The translations under genes and the position numbers were made by a program. Below the pieces are notes generated by a model. It had not been told where the DNA came from. It saw only the letters and a list, made by a program, of their open reading frames with translations, and searched no databases. Below, piece after piece: positions 17,391 to 25,030 of a stretch of DNA of 64,000 nucleotides (position 1 is its first letter; each line of letters opens with the position of its first letter). The stretch is from Streptomyces albus subsp. albus (GTDB lineage: Bacteria > Actinomycetota > Actinomycetes > Streptomycetales > Streptomycetaceae), in the NCBI RefSeq assembly GCF_000725885.1, contig NZ_JODR01000020.1, forward strand, positions 1 through 64,000, read 5' to 3'.

Positions 17391-18497
17391 GTGAAAACGC
17401 TCGACGCCTTCCACGAGCTGCGGGACGCCCTGGCCGCCGCCGAACCGGCCGCGGACGACACCGCGGGCGGGCCGGAAGAGGACGCCCGCCGGGCACGGAC
17501 GCTGGCCGCGGTGCTCGCGGACGCGCACGCCCTCACCCGCCTCGACCCCGGTCTGCTGCTGGCCGATCTGCTGGCGGACCCGCGGCGCTGGCCGGAACAG
17601 AACTGGGAGAACTACTTCGGCAACGCGTCCATCACCGTGATCCGCACCGAGACGCTGCGCGTCGACGTCCTCTACTGGTTGCAGAACGCCTCGACCCTGC
17701 ACAAGCACGTCTCACCCGGGGCGTTCCTGGCCCTCAGCGGGCGGCGCATGCACCTGGAGTACGCCTTCGACTCCCCGGCGCCCCTCGGCAGCGGGGTGAC
17801 GTTCGGCGGTCTGTCCACACTCGGCCGCACCATGATGCGGGACGCGGCGGTCTCCCCGATCCTGCCCACGATGGTCCATGAGCTTTACTGGATCGAGAAG
17901 CCGTCCGTGACGGTGTCGATCCGCTGCACGCCCCGCGCCGGAACCGCAGGCCATGGCGCAGCCGGTCAACCGCCGCACCGGCCGCACGAGTTCATCCCGC
18001 CCGGCACCGCCTATCTGCCGGCCGCCTTCCAGGAGACCTCGAACATCCAGCGCTGGACCGACGGGCTCGCCCTGCTGCGGCGGGCCAACCGGGACCTGTA
18101 TCTGCGCACTCTCGGCACGGCGCTGCGACTGGTCGACGCTCTCCATCTCCTCCACGTGGTGGACGAGATGTGCGACAACCCGGCCGAGGAGGTGTCGGAC
18201 CTGCTGGCGCGGGCCGACGCGGAGCGCGAGGACGACGCGGTGGCCCGGCTGCTGCCGTCCGTCCCCGAGTTCCGCCGCCGCAAGATCTTCTCGCGCCTCC
18301 ACATCGGCGGCGGCGCCACCCAGCTCCTCGCGGCGCTCCTCTGGGCCGGCGCGCAGGGCGGCGAGCTGGCCACCCTCCTCAAGGCCGAGAAGGTCACCGA
18401 CCCCGACGCGTTCGTACGTGACCACGGCGAGCGGCTGTGCGCGCGGGACCCGCGGGTGAAACCGTACGTCGACGAGGCACGGCGGTCCCTGCGGTGA
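17391..18497 (+). CDS. Cupin-like protein of unknown function in the peptide cluster
   Basis: 368 residues from a GTG at 17391 with AAAGGGAG upstream. I do not recognise the family. Residues 90-190 look like a cupin beta-barrel: YWLQNASTLHKHVSPGAFLA contains an H-x-H pair followed by G-A-F and LSG, and a third His sits in MVHELYWIEKPSVTVSIR. This His set would suit a mononuclear metal. The C-terminal 150 residues are helical, with an acidic stretch around residue 270 and RRRKIFSRLHIGGG. A short Gly/His/Pro linker at about 183-200 separates the halves. It could be an oxygenase or a structural/binding partner of the neighbouring oxygenase. The stop overlaps the next start by GTGA, so the genes are translationally coupled. 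Confidence 0.72.
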   Translation: MKTLDAFHELRDALAAAEPAADDTAGGPEEDARRARTLAAVLADAHALTRLDPGLLLADLLADPRRWPEQNWENYFGNASITVIRTETLRVDVLYWLQNASTLHKHVSPGAFLALSGRRMHLEYAFDSPAPLGSGVTFGGLSTLGRTMMRDAAVSPILPTMVHELYWIEKPSVTVSIRCTPRAGTAGHGAAGQPPHRPHEFIPPGTAYLPAAFQETSNIQRWTDGLALLRRANRDLYLRTLGTALRLVDALHLLHVVDEMCDNPAEEVSDLLARADAEREDDAVARLLPSVPEFRRRKIFSRLHIGGGATQLLAALLWAGAQGGELATLLKAEKVTDPDAFVRDHGERLCARDPRVKPYVDEARRSLR

Positions 18498-19789
18498 GCG
18501 GCCTTCCCGGCCCGCGGCCGGACACCGCAGCGGGCCCGCGGCGGGACGACGCGTACGGATGGGACGTGCCGGCGTTCTGGGAGACCCGCCCCCGGGTCCT
18601 CGAACTGCCCGGACAGGCACCCGCGTTCGACGAGGACGAGCTGTTCGCCCTCGCCTGTGCCGCGGCGGCGCGGCGCACCGCACTGCCCGACCCGCAGGAC
18701 GTGCGCCTGTTCGCCGACGACCACCTCGTCAACCCGTCCCGCATCGACGCCTACCTCCCCTCGCCGCAGACGGACGAAGGTTTCCGCGGCTACGCGCACC
18801 GCATGCGGAAGGCCGGAGTGCGCACCTTCGCGCTGACCGTCAACTCCCTCCAGCAGTTCGACTGGCAGTTCTTCCGGACGCTGCGCCGCCACACCGGTCC
18901 GGTGCTCGCCGCGGCCGGCACCCCGCCGCCCGGCGGCGTCGACTGCCATCTGATCGCCTCCGTCTACGGCACCGCGCCGACACACGTCCACAAGGACACC
19001 GCCGGAGTCCTCACCTACGTGGTGAGCGGCTACAAGAGGTACTGCACCTGGCCGTTCGAGGTGTTCGCGGACATCGCCGGGGACGGGGCCGCGCAACGGC
19101 AGGTCAATCTGCCCGCGTCCGTCCGCGCCGAGGACCACCTGGACACCGCGACGGTGGTCGAGGGCGGCCCGGGAACGGTGCTGTACTGGCCCTCGGACCG
19201 GTGGCACTGCGCACTCTCCGACGGCCGGCCTGCGGTCTCCCTGCACCTGGCCCACTACCAGTGGGAGGACCGCCTGGAGACGCTGCTGCGCCGACTGCGC
19301 CGGCTCACCACCGCCGAACTCGGCGTCCGCCGCTTCCACGGCGGCCGGGACGGCGCGGACGACACCGCGGTCGACACCCAGGTCCACAAGACGGTCTCCC
19401 GCCTCCTGGAGGACACCGCGCTCGGCCTCCACACCGGGCTGCGCCGCCTCCAACGGGAGACCGCAACGCACTTCGCGGTCGTCCCCCCACCCCGCGAGCG
19501 CCCCCGTCTCGCCCCGCACGACCCGCTGACGGTGCCCACCGGCTCGGCGCTGCGTGCCCGGACCGCGGACGACCTCACCTACCTCGCGGTCAACGGCCAC
19601 CTCCTACGTGCCGGGGGCGGCGCCTGGCTCGACGCCTTCCTCCCCGCGCTCGCCCCCGGCACCACACGCACCGCCGCGGAGTGGGCAGCCCTCGCCCGCG
19701 CCGCCGGCGCCTCCTCCCGGGACGATGCCGCGACGCTGCTCGCGGAACTGGTCCGGTACGGCGCCCTGGACGCCGGGGCGGCCGGATGA
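18494..19789 (+). CDS. JmjC/cupin-4 type Fe(II)/2-oxoglutarate oxygenase
   Basis: 431 residues from the GTG at 18494, overlapping the previous stop. The core fits the JmjC/ROX fold: THVHKDTAGVLTYVVSGYKR supplies the iron ligands H166 and D168 and the 2-oxoglutarate lysine K181. TVLYWPSDRWHCALSDG supplies the second iron ligand H238. This family hydroxylates side chains of peptides and proteins, including ribosomal proteins, so a precursor peptide is a natural substrate. The C-terminal 110 residues (from about LTVPTGSALRARTADDLTYL) resemble the winged helix found after the catalytic domain in ROX enzymes and may bind the leader. The stop overlaps the next ATG (ATGA). Confidence 0.85.
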   Translation: MSGLPGPRPDTAAGPRRDDAYGWDVPAFWETRPRVLELPGQAPAFDEDELFALACAAAARRTALPDPQDVRLFADDHLVNPSRIDAYLPSPQTDEGFRGYAHRMRKAGVRTFALTVNSLQQFDWQFFRTLRRHTGPVLAAAGTPPPGGVDCHLIASVYGTAPTHVHKDTAGVLTYVVSGYKRYCTWPFEVFADIAGDGAAQRQVNLPASVRAEDHLDTATVVEGGPGTVLYWPSDRWHCALSDGRPAVSLHLAHYQWEDRLETLLRRLRRLTTAELGVRRFHGGRDGADDTAVDTQVHKTVSRLLEDTALGLHTGLRRLQRETATHFAVVPPPRERPRLAPHDPLTVPTGSALRARTADDLTYLAVNGHLLRAGGGAWLDAFLPALAPGTTRTAAEWAALARAAGASSRDDAATLLAELVRYGALDAGAAG

Positions 19790-20820
19790 GGCTCAACGAC
19801 GGCGCGTTCGTGGCGGCCCGCGACGGGCGGCTGGTGGTCGGCCATGTTGACCGCCCGTTCGAGTTGTGGCAGGCGGACGCGGGTGTCCTCGTCCTGCTCG
19901 CCGAGATCGCGCGCGGCACCCCGGCCGGTGAACTGGCCCGGGCCCTGGCGCCGGAGGCGACCGGCCGGGCGGAGGTCTCCGCGCCCGGCGCGGCGGCGGT
20001 GTCCGCCGCCCTCGCGCGGCTGCGGCAGGCACACGTCGTCACGGACGCGCCGCGGCCCGCCCTGCGCGACGCCAACATCGAGATCGCCAGGGCCGTCTCC
20101 GCCACACCCGATCTGCACGCCGACGCGGCGTTCATGCGGGCGGCACGGGCCTGCGAAGACCTCACCCTCACCTCCGCCGCCGCCCGCTACGCCCTGTGGA
20201 CGGCCGTACGGCACGTCGTGTCAGCGCAGGTGCCCGGGGCGCTGGTCGAGTGCGGGGTGTGGCGCGGCGGCAGCATGCTGCTGGCCGCGCTCGCCCTGAA
20301 AGACATGGGCGTCACCGACCGGGACCTGTACCTGTACGACACCTTCGGCTGGGACTGGGAGAAGCCCGGCGAGCACGACGGATTCGCCGGGACGGCCCCC
20401 GCACAGCCCGGCCCCGGCTCCTGCCCCGCTCCGGACGGTGAACCGTGCGGGCAGCCGGCGGGAGGGATGACCGACGGGGTGTCGGCCGCGGAAGTCCACC
20501 GGCGCATCACCGCCGCCGGATATCCCGCCGGGCGGATCCACTGCGTCCCCGGGCTCGTGCAGGACACCCTCCCGGACCGGGCCCCCGCGACGATCGCCCT
20601 GCTGCGGCTGGACACCGACCAGTACGACTCGACACGGCACGAACTGCGCGAGCTGTACCCGCGCGTCGCCCCCGGGGGAGTGGTCCTCGTCGACGACTAC
20701 GGCAAGTTGTCCGGCGCCACCCGCGCCACGGACGAGTACCTGGCCGGACTGGACCGGCCGGTGCTGCTCCACCGCATCGACACCCAAGGCCGCATCTTCG
20801 TCAAACCCGCCGAGAGGTAA
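19786..20820 (+). CDS. TylF/MycF-type O-methyltransferase fused to a PqqD-like domain
   Basis: 344 residues. The C-terminal 240 residues are a TylF-family, metal-dependent SAM O-methyltransferase: GALVECGVWRGGSMLLAALA (SAM site), LYLYDTFGWDWEKPG, ALLRLDTDQYDSTRHELREL and GGVVLVDDYGKLSGA with the metal-binding aspartates. TylF and MycF methylate sugar hydroxyls in macrolides. The first 90 residues are different: DGRLVVGHVDRPFELWQADA, then VLVLLAEIARGTPAGELARA and AALARLRQAHVV, which follows the beta-beta-beta, helix, helix layout of PqqD-like leader-binding domains. A TylF enzyme with its own leader-binding domain implies methylation of the peptide itself, perhaps a hydroxyl installed by the oxygenase encoded just upstream or a carboxylate. 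Confidence 0.85.
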   Translation: MRLNDGAFVAARDGRLVVGHVDRPFELWQADAGVLVLLAEIARGTPAGELARALAPEATGRAEVSAPGAAAVSAALARLRQAHVVTDAPRPALRDANIEIARAVSATPDLHADAAFMRAARACEDLTLTSAAARYALWTAVRHVVSAQVPGALVECGVWRGGSMLLAALALKDMGVTDRDLYLYDTFGWDWEKPGEHDGFAGTAPAQPGPGSCPAPDGEPCGQPAGGMTDGVSAAEVHRRITAAGYPAGRIHCVPGLVQDTLPDRAPATIALLRLDTDQYDSTRHELRELYPRVAPGGVVLVDDYGKLSGATRATDEYLAGLDRPVLLHRIDTQGRIFVKPAER

Positions 20821-20825
20821 CACGC

Positions 20826-21857
20826 ATGGTCGCAGTCATCGACTCCGCCGTACGCCCGCGGTTCGGCCCGCACGTCACCTTCACCGTCGACGGCGGCACG
20901 GTCCGCATCCAGGACGGCACCTACCGGGCCGCGCTCCCCGCCCGCGACGTCCCCCTCACCGAACTGGCCCGGCTCGCCTCCGGCATGGCCCCGCAGGAAC
21001 TGGTCGACGGCTTCCGCGGCTGGCTGGGCCGCGACGAGGCGGCGGCCCTCGACGTCATCGAGCGGCTGTTCAGCACCGGTCTGCTCATCGACCCCGAAGC
21101 GGGCCGGCTCCCCTCGGTGCCGGGGGCGTACGTCGCCTGCCGGCTCGTCGACACCTTCCGGCGCGCGTTCCCGCGCGTCCTGTCCGGCTCACCGCTGCTG
21201 CGGGACCTCGCCGGCACCCCCCACCGCGGGCTGGCCCTGGGGCTGCTGGCCGAGACCTACTTCGTCGTACGGGCCGCCTCCTGGACTGCCGAACCGGTCT
21301 TCCGGCACCCCATGACCACGGCCCAGCGCGAGGCACTGGAGGACTTCCGCGCCTCGGAGTCGGGGCACGGGGAACTCCTCCTCAGCGGCTTCGGTGCGGC
21401 GGGCTTCGACGCCGGCGCGCTGCGCCACGGCCGGGAGGCCACCGAGACGATGGCCTACAGCCACGCCTACGGCGCCTTCGCCTGGCAGGGTGTCGCCGAG
21501 TTCGCCGCGGCCCTCGTCCTGCCGGAGGTCCCCGCGCACGGCGGCGACGGCGCCCGGCCCGGCACCGACGTACTCGACCTCCTCCAGGACCGGCACGGCG
21601 TGCCCGGCCCGCTGCTCGACGCGTTCCGCGCCCACGAGGCCGAGGACGTCGAGGCGGACCACGGCGGACTGCCGGCCGCGCTGCTTGCGCAGGAGCGGAA
21701 TCTGGCCCCCGCCCGTGTGGAGCACCTGTTCGCCGTGCTGCACCAGATGCTGGACCTGTACCGGGGCCACCTCGACGCCGTGCACCGGCGCTACGCGCGA
21801 TGGGAACCCGCAGCAGCCGCCGTCCGGCTGCCCGACAACGCCCTGCGCCACAACTGA
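20826..21857 (+). CDS. Heme-oxygenase-like diiron oxidase (PqqC/UndA/CADD group)
   Basis: 343 residues. The helical core carries a metal-site pattern seen in heme-oxygenase-like diiron enzymes: E178 and H181 in ASESGHGELLLSG, E225 in GVAEFAAAL, and H270, D274 and H279 in AHEAEDVEADHGG. UndA has the comparable E-x2-H, then E, then H-x3-D-x2-H. Here the last spacing is x4 instead of x2. Known members use O2 to cleave or desaturate carboxylates, lysine or amino-acid side chains. The first 90 residues form a separate small domain (HVTFTVDGGTVRIQDGTYRA, then helices) that also looks like a winged-helix leader binder. It could perform the key oxidative step on the peptide. It sits 5 bases after the TylF gene. 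Confidence 0.75.
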   Translation: MVAVIDSAVRPRFGPHVTFTVDGGTVRIQDGTYRAALPARDVPLTELARLASGMAPQELVDGFRGWLGRDEAAALDVIERLFSTGLLIDPEAGRLPSVPGAYVACRLVDTFRRAFPRVLSGSPLLRDLAGTPHRGLALGLLAETYFVVRAASWTAEPVFRHPMTTAQREALEDFRASESGHGELLLSGFGAAGFDAGALRHGREATETMAYSHAYGAFAWQGVAEFAAALVLPEVPAHGGDGARPGTDVLDLLQDRHGVPGPLLDAFRAHEAEDVEADHGGLPAALLAQERNLAPARVEHLFAVLHQMLDLYRGHLDAVHRRYARWEPAAAAVRLPDNALRHN

Positions 21858-21906
21858 CCCGCCCCGGCGCCGTCCTGGGCCGCCACCACGGCGAGAGGAG
21901 ACCCGT

Positions 21907-22662
21907 ATGTCCTCCACCGGCTCACCGACCGGCTTCTACACCGGGCTGATAGGCACCGTGTACGCCGCGGCCATCAGCGAACAACGGTTCGGCGAGGACC
22001 GGTTGTTCACCGGTCTCGTCGCCCGCGCGGACGGCACCGCCCTCGAACTGGGCAGCGGCACGGGACGTCTGCTGCTGCGGCTGCTGGCCGCCGGGCACCG
22101 GGTCCATGGACTGGAACTCTCCGCCGAGATGACGGCGCTGTGCCGGGCCCAGGCCGTCTCCCTCGGCCTGGACCCGGTCGTCCACCAGGGGAGCTTCGCA
22201 CCGCTGGACGCCTCACTCGGCGGCTACGCGGCGCTGTACTGCCCGCTGAACGCGTTCAGTTTCATCGTCGACGACGACCTCGCCCGCGAGTCGGTGCACA
22301 GCTACGCCGCCGCGCTCACCCCCGGCGGCATCCTCGCGCTCAGCGGCTCCGCGGGCGATGCGGCCGTCCTGCGCACCCGGACCGACTGGGTGCGGCGCCC
22401 GGACGTGCCGCTCGGCGACGGACGCACGGCACACGTCGAGGAACGCAGACGCACCCGGGACGGCGGAAGGCTGCTCGCGGTGGAGCGGACCGTCCGCGTC
22501 GTGGACCCGGACGGCCGGGGCCGTACGACGGAGGAGGGCACACAACTGCGCCGCCTGCGGCCCATGGCGGAACTGGCACAGCTGTTCGCCGAGGCCGGAT
22601 TCACCCACCTGCACGCGTACGGAAACGACGCGGACCACGTACTCACTGGCCGGAGAAGATGA
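21907..22662 (+). CDS. Class I SAM-dependent methyltransferase
   Basis: 251 residues, ATG at 21907 with GAGAGGAG upstream. Motif I is ALELGSGTGRLLLRLLAAGH, motif II VHGLELSAEM, and later strands LYCPLNAFSFIVDDDL and LTPGGILALSGSAG. The C-terminal half (ERRRTRDGGRLLAVERTVRV) is typical of small-molecule methyltransferases. No leader-binding domain is present, so it may act late, after leader removal. The stop overlaps the exporter start by ATGA. Confidence 0.88.
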   Translation: MSSTGSPTGFYTGLIGTVYAAAISEQRFGEDRLFTGLVARADGTALELGSGTGRLLLRLLAAGHRVHGLELSAEMTALCRAQAVSLGLDPVVHQGSFAPLDASLGGYAALYCPLNAFSFIVDDDLARESVHSYAAALTPGGILALSGSAGDAAVLRTRTDWVRRPDVPLGDGRTAHVEERRRTRDGGRLLAVERTVRVVDPDGRGRTTEEGTQLRRLRPMAELAQLFAEAGFTHLHAYGNDADHVLTGRRR

Positions 22663-23894
22663 CCCACACCACCCCGTCCGGCGGCAGCGCCCGCCACCAG
22701 GCCGTCGCCGCGGTGTTCCTGCTCGCCGTGTTCGTCTCCACCATCGGCGACGAGATCTCGGCCATCGCCGTCCTCGTCGAACTCGCGGGCAGCGGCCGGT
22801 CGCTGCTCGTCGCCGCCCTGCTCACCCTGCAACTGGCCCCGGGGGTGCTGCTGGCCCCACTGGCGGGACAACTGCTGGACCGGCGGGATGCCGGACGAGC
22901 CCTCGTCCTGGTCTCCCTCCTCCAGGCCGGTGCGCTGCTCATGATGAGTGCCTGGCCGGTCACCCCGGTGCTGCTCGCCGGTACCGCGGTGGTCGGGACG
23001 GGTGCGGCCGTCGCCACCCCGGCCGCGATCGTGCTGATGCCGATCCTGGCCGGGGAGGCTTTCCCCGCACGGGCCAACGGACTGCTGGAGGCCGGCCGGG
23101 CCGCCTCCACCCTCCTCGGTCCCGTCCTCGGCGGTGTCCTGGTCGCCGCCTGGGGGCTGAGGACCGCGCTGCTCGCCGACGCGCTGTCCTTCGCCGTCGC
23201 GGCGGGCGCCATCGCGCTGGCCCGGGTGCGCCGGCCGGTGCGGGGAGACGGCCGGCCCTGGTGGCAGGGGGCAACCGACGGGGTGCGGTTCCTCTCCCGG
23301 CAGTCCGGGCTGCGGGCCGTGCTGCCGGTGGTGGTCCTCACCGTCTCCGCCGCCTCGACGGTCAACGTCGCCATGGTCTTCTTCGTGACCGGCCCCCTCG
23401 ACTCCACGGGCACGGTTCTCGGCGTGCTGACCGCCGCCTGGGGAGCGGGCGCCCTGGTGGGTGCCGGTGTCGCCGCGCGCCGCGAATGGGCGGTACCCGA
23501 ACGCGCGGTCCAGACGGGGGCGATCGCCCTCGGGCTCGCCGTCCTGGTGTTCGGCGCGGTCGCGGTGACCGGTGTCTGCGTCGTCATGGCCGTGTGCGCC
23601 GGCGCGGCCAACGCCTACCAGAACATCGCGATGCGCACCTGCGTCCAACTGCGTACCCCCGAGGAGCTGCGCGGCCGGGCCCACGCGGCGGCCGGCTCGG
23701 TGGTCAACGCCTTCTTCCTCGTCGGATACGCCCTCGGCGGCCTGTCCGCCGCGGACCATCCACGGGCCACGTTCCTCGTCGCGGGACTGGTCACGGCCCT
23801 CGCCGCCGGAACGGGACTGGCTCTCTCGGCCGCCCGCGCCCGCAGGGCACCCGAGGCGCCCACCGGCACCGGTCGGGTGGACACCGCATGCTGA
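22659..23894 (+). CDS. MFS exporter of the peptide cluster
   Basis: 411 residues with about twelve hydrophobic segments. The opening VAAVFLLAVFVSTIGDEISA and the loop LLAPLAGQLLDRRDAGRALV match the MFS_3 (enterobactin exporter-like) drug efflux group, with the D-R-R-x-x-x-R loop between helices 2 and 3. Being inside the operon, it probably exports the mature product and gives self-protection. The last 30 residues are hydrophilic. Confidence 0.88.
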   Translation: MTHTTPSGGSARHQAVAAVFLLAVFVSTIGDEISAIAVLVELAGSGRSLLVAALLTLQLAPGVLLAPLAGQLLDRRDAGRALVLVSLLQAGALLMMSAWPVTPVLLAGTAVVGTGAAVATPAAIVLMPILAGEAFPARANGLLEAGRAASTLLGPVLGGVLVAAWGLRTALLADALSFAVAAGAIALARVRRPVRGDGRPWWQGATDGVRFLSRQSGLRAVLPVVVLTVSAASTVNVAMVFFVTGPLDSTGTVLGVLTAAWGAGALVGAGVAARREWAVPERAVQTGAIALGLAVLVFGAVAVTGVCVVMAVCAGAANAYQNIAMRTCVQLRTPEELRGRAHAAAGSVVNAFFLVGYALGGLSAADHPRATFLVAGLVTALAAGTGLALSAARARRAPEAPTGTGRVDTAC

Positions 23895-25030
23895 CCGCCT
23901 TACGGCACGGCAGCCCCTGCACCGCGGTGCGGGTCGTCCCCGACAGCCCCTGCGCGGTGGTGAGCGTGGCCTTCGACCGCGGCTACCTGGACGATCCGCC
24001 GCACCGCCCCGGCCTCGCCCATCTCTTCGAACACGTCTGGTTCGCCCTCGAACCGCGCGGCCCCGCACTCGAGTGGGGCGAGACCGGCGAACACGCCGTC
24101 GTGCTCCACCACACCTGTCCGCCCGACCGGATCGCGGCCGTCGTGGACGCCGTTGCCACGCGGCTCGCCCGCCTCACCGCACCGCCGTCACCGGAAGCCG
24201 TCACCGCGGCCCTCCGCCTCATCCGCCTCGAACACCGCGGGCTGCGGGAGGAACCGCTGCCGGGCTTCCCGCGCCGCCCACTGGCCGGACTGCTGCGCGG
24301 CGACCCCGGCTTCGATCCGGTGGCGGTCCGGGCCGGGGCGCGGGAGCTGCCCGCCCTCGCCGGTGAACTGGGCCGCTTCGTCCACGGCCGCGCCCACGCG
24401 GTGTGCGTGGCGGGCCCCACACCCGGCCCGGCCGCCGACGACCTGGCCCGTATGTGTGCCGGCGCCGGGGTCCGCCCCGCCGTGCGACCGCCGGCGGTCC
24501 CGCCGGCAGCCGGCCGGACCGTCACCGAAGGCGGTACCGGGGCGTGCGCCGCCGCCTGGGTGCTGCCCAGGACACCGCAGTCCGCCGCGGCGGCCCGCCT
24601 GGTCGCCGGTCTGCTGGAGCGGCGGCCCCGCCCGGCCGGCACACGCTGGGTGTCCGGCAGAGTCCTGAGCCCGCACGGGGTGGTGCCGGTGCGCGGAGGC
24701 CATCTGTACGCCGTGGCCGCGGGTACCGACGGGCGGCGGCCGTGCGCCGCCTCGCTCCCCGGTACCGTGCTGCTGCCCCTCCTGCGCGGCCCGCTCGACG
24801 ACCTGGGCACCGTCCGTTCCGCACTGGTACGGGAGCGACCCGACGTCACCGACCTCGCCGCCTGGGACGCGCTGGACCTGCTGCACGGCACCCCCGGCCG
24901 CCCGTGCGGCCCCGACGACGTACGCAGGGCCGTGCGCTCCCTCGACGCGGAGGCGCTGCACCGGTTCGCGGACCTGCTCGCGGCCGGCCCGTACGCCGAG
25001 ATCGACACCCGTGCGGCCGGCCACCCGTGA
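23888..25030 (+). CDS. M16-family metallopeptidase, catalytic subunit
   Basis: 380 residues from the ATG at 23888, which overlaps the exporter stop. The inverted zinc motif H-x-x-E-H is seen as HLFEH (H45, E48, H49) in RPGLAHLFEHVWFALEPRG. A Glu at about residue 121 (GLREEPLPGF) is 76 residues past H45, where the third ligand is expected. M16 peptidases such as PqqF and AlbF work in RiPP pathways to cut leaders, usually as pairs. Codon 5 is TTA (23900-23902), so maturation of the peptide would wait for the developmentally timed bldA tRNA. The stop overlaps the next gene by GTGA. Confidence 0.85.
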   Translation: MLTALRHGSPCTAVRVVPDSPCAVVSVAFDRGYLDDPPHRPGLAHLFEHVWFALEPRGPALEWGETGEHAVVLHHTCPPDRIAAVVDAVATRLARLTAPPSPEAVTAALRLIRLEHRGLREEPLPGFPRRPLAGLLRGDPGFDPVAVRAGARELPALAGELGRFVHGRAHAVCVAGPTPGPAADDLARMCAGAGVRPAVRPPAVPPAAGRTVTEGGTGACAAAWVLPRTPQSAAAARLVAGLLERRPRPAGTRWVSGRVLSPHGVVPVRGGHLYAVAAGTDGRRPCAASLPGTVLLPLLRGPLDDLGTVRSALVRERPDVTDLAAWDALDLLHGTPGRPCGPDDVRRAVRSLDAEALHRFADLLAAGPYAEIDTRAAGHP

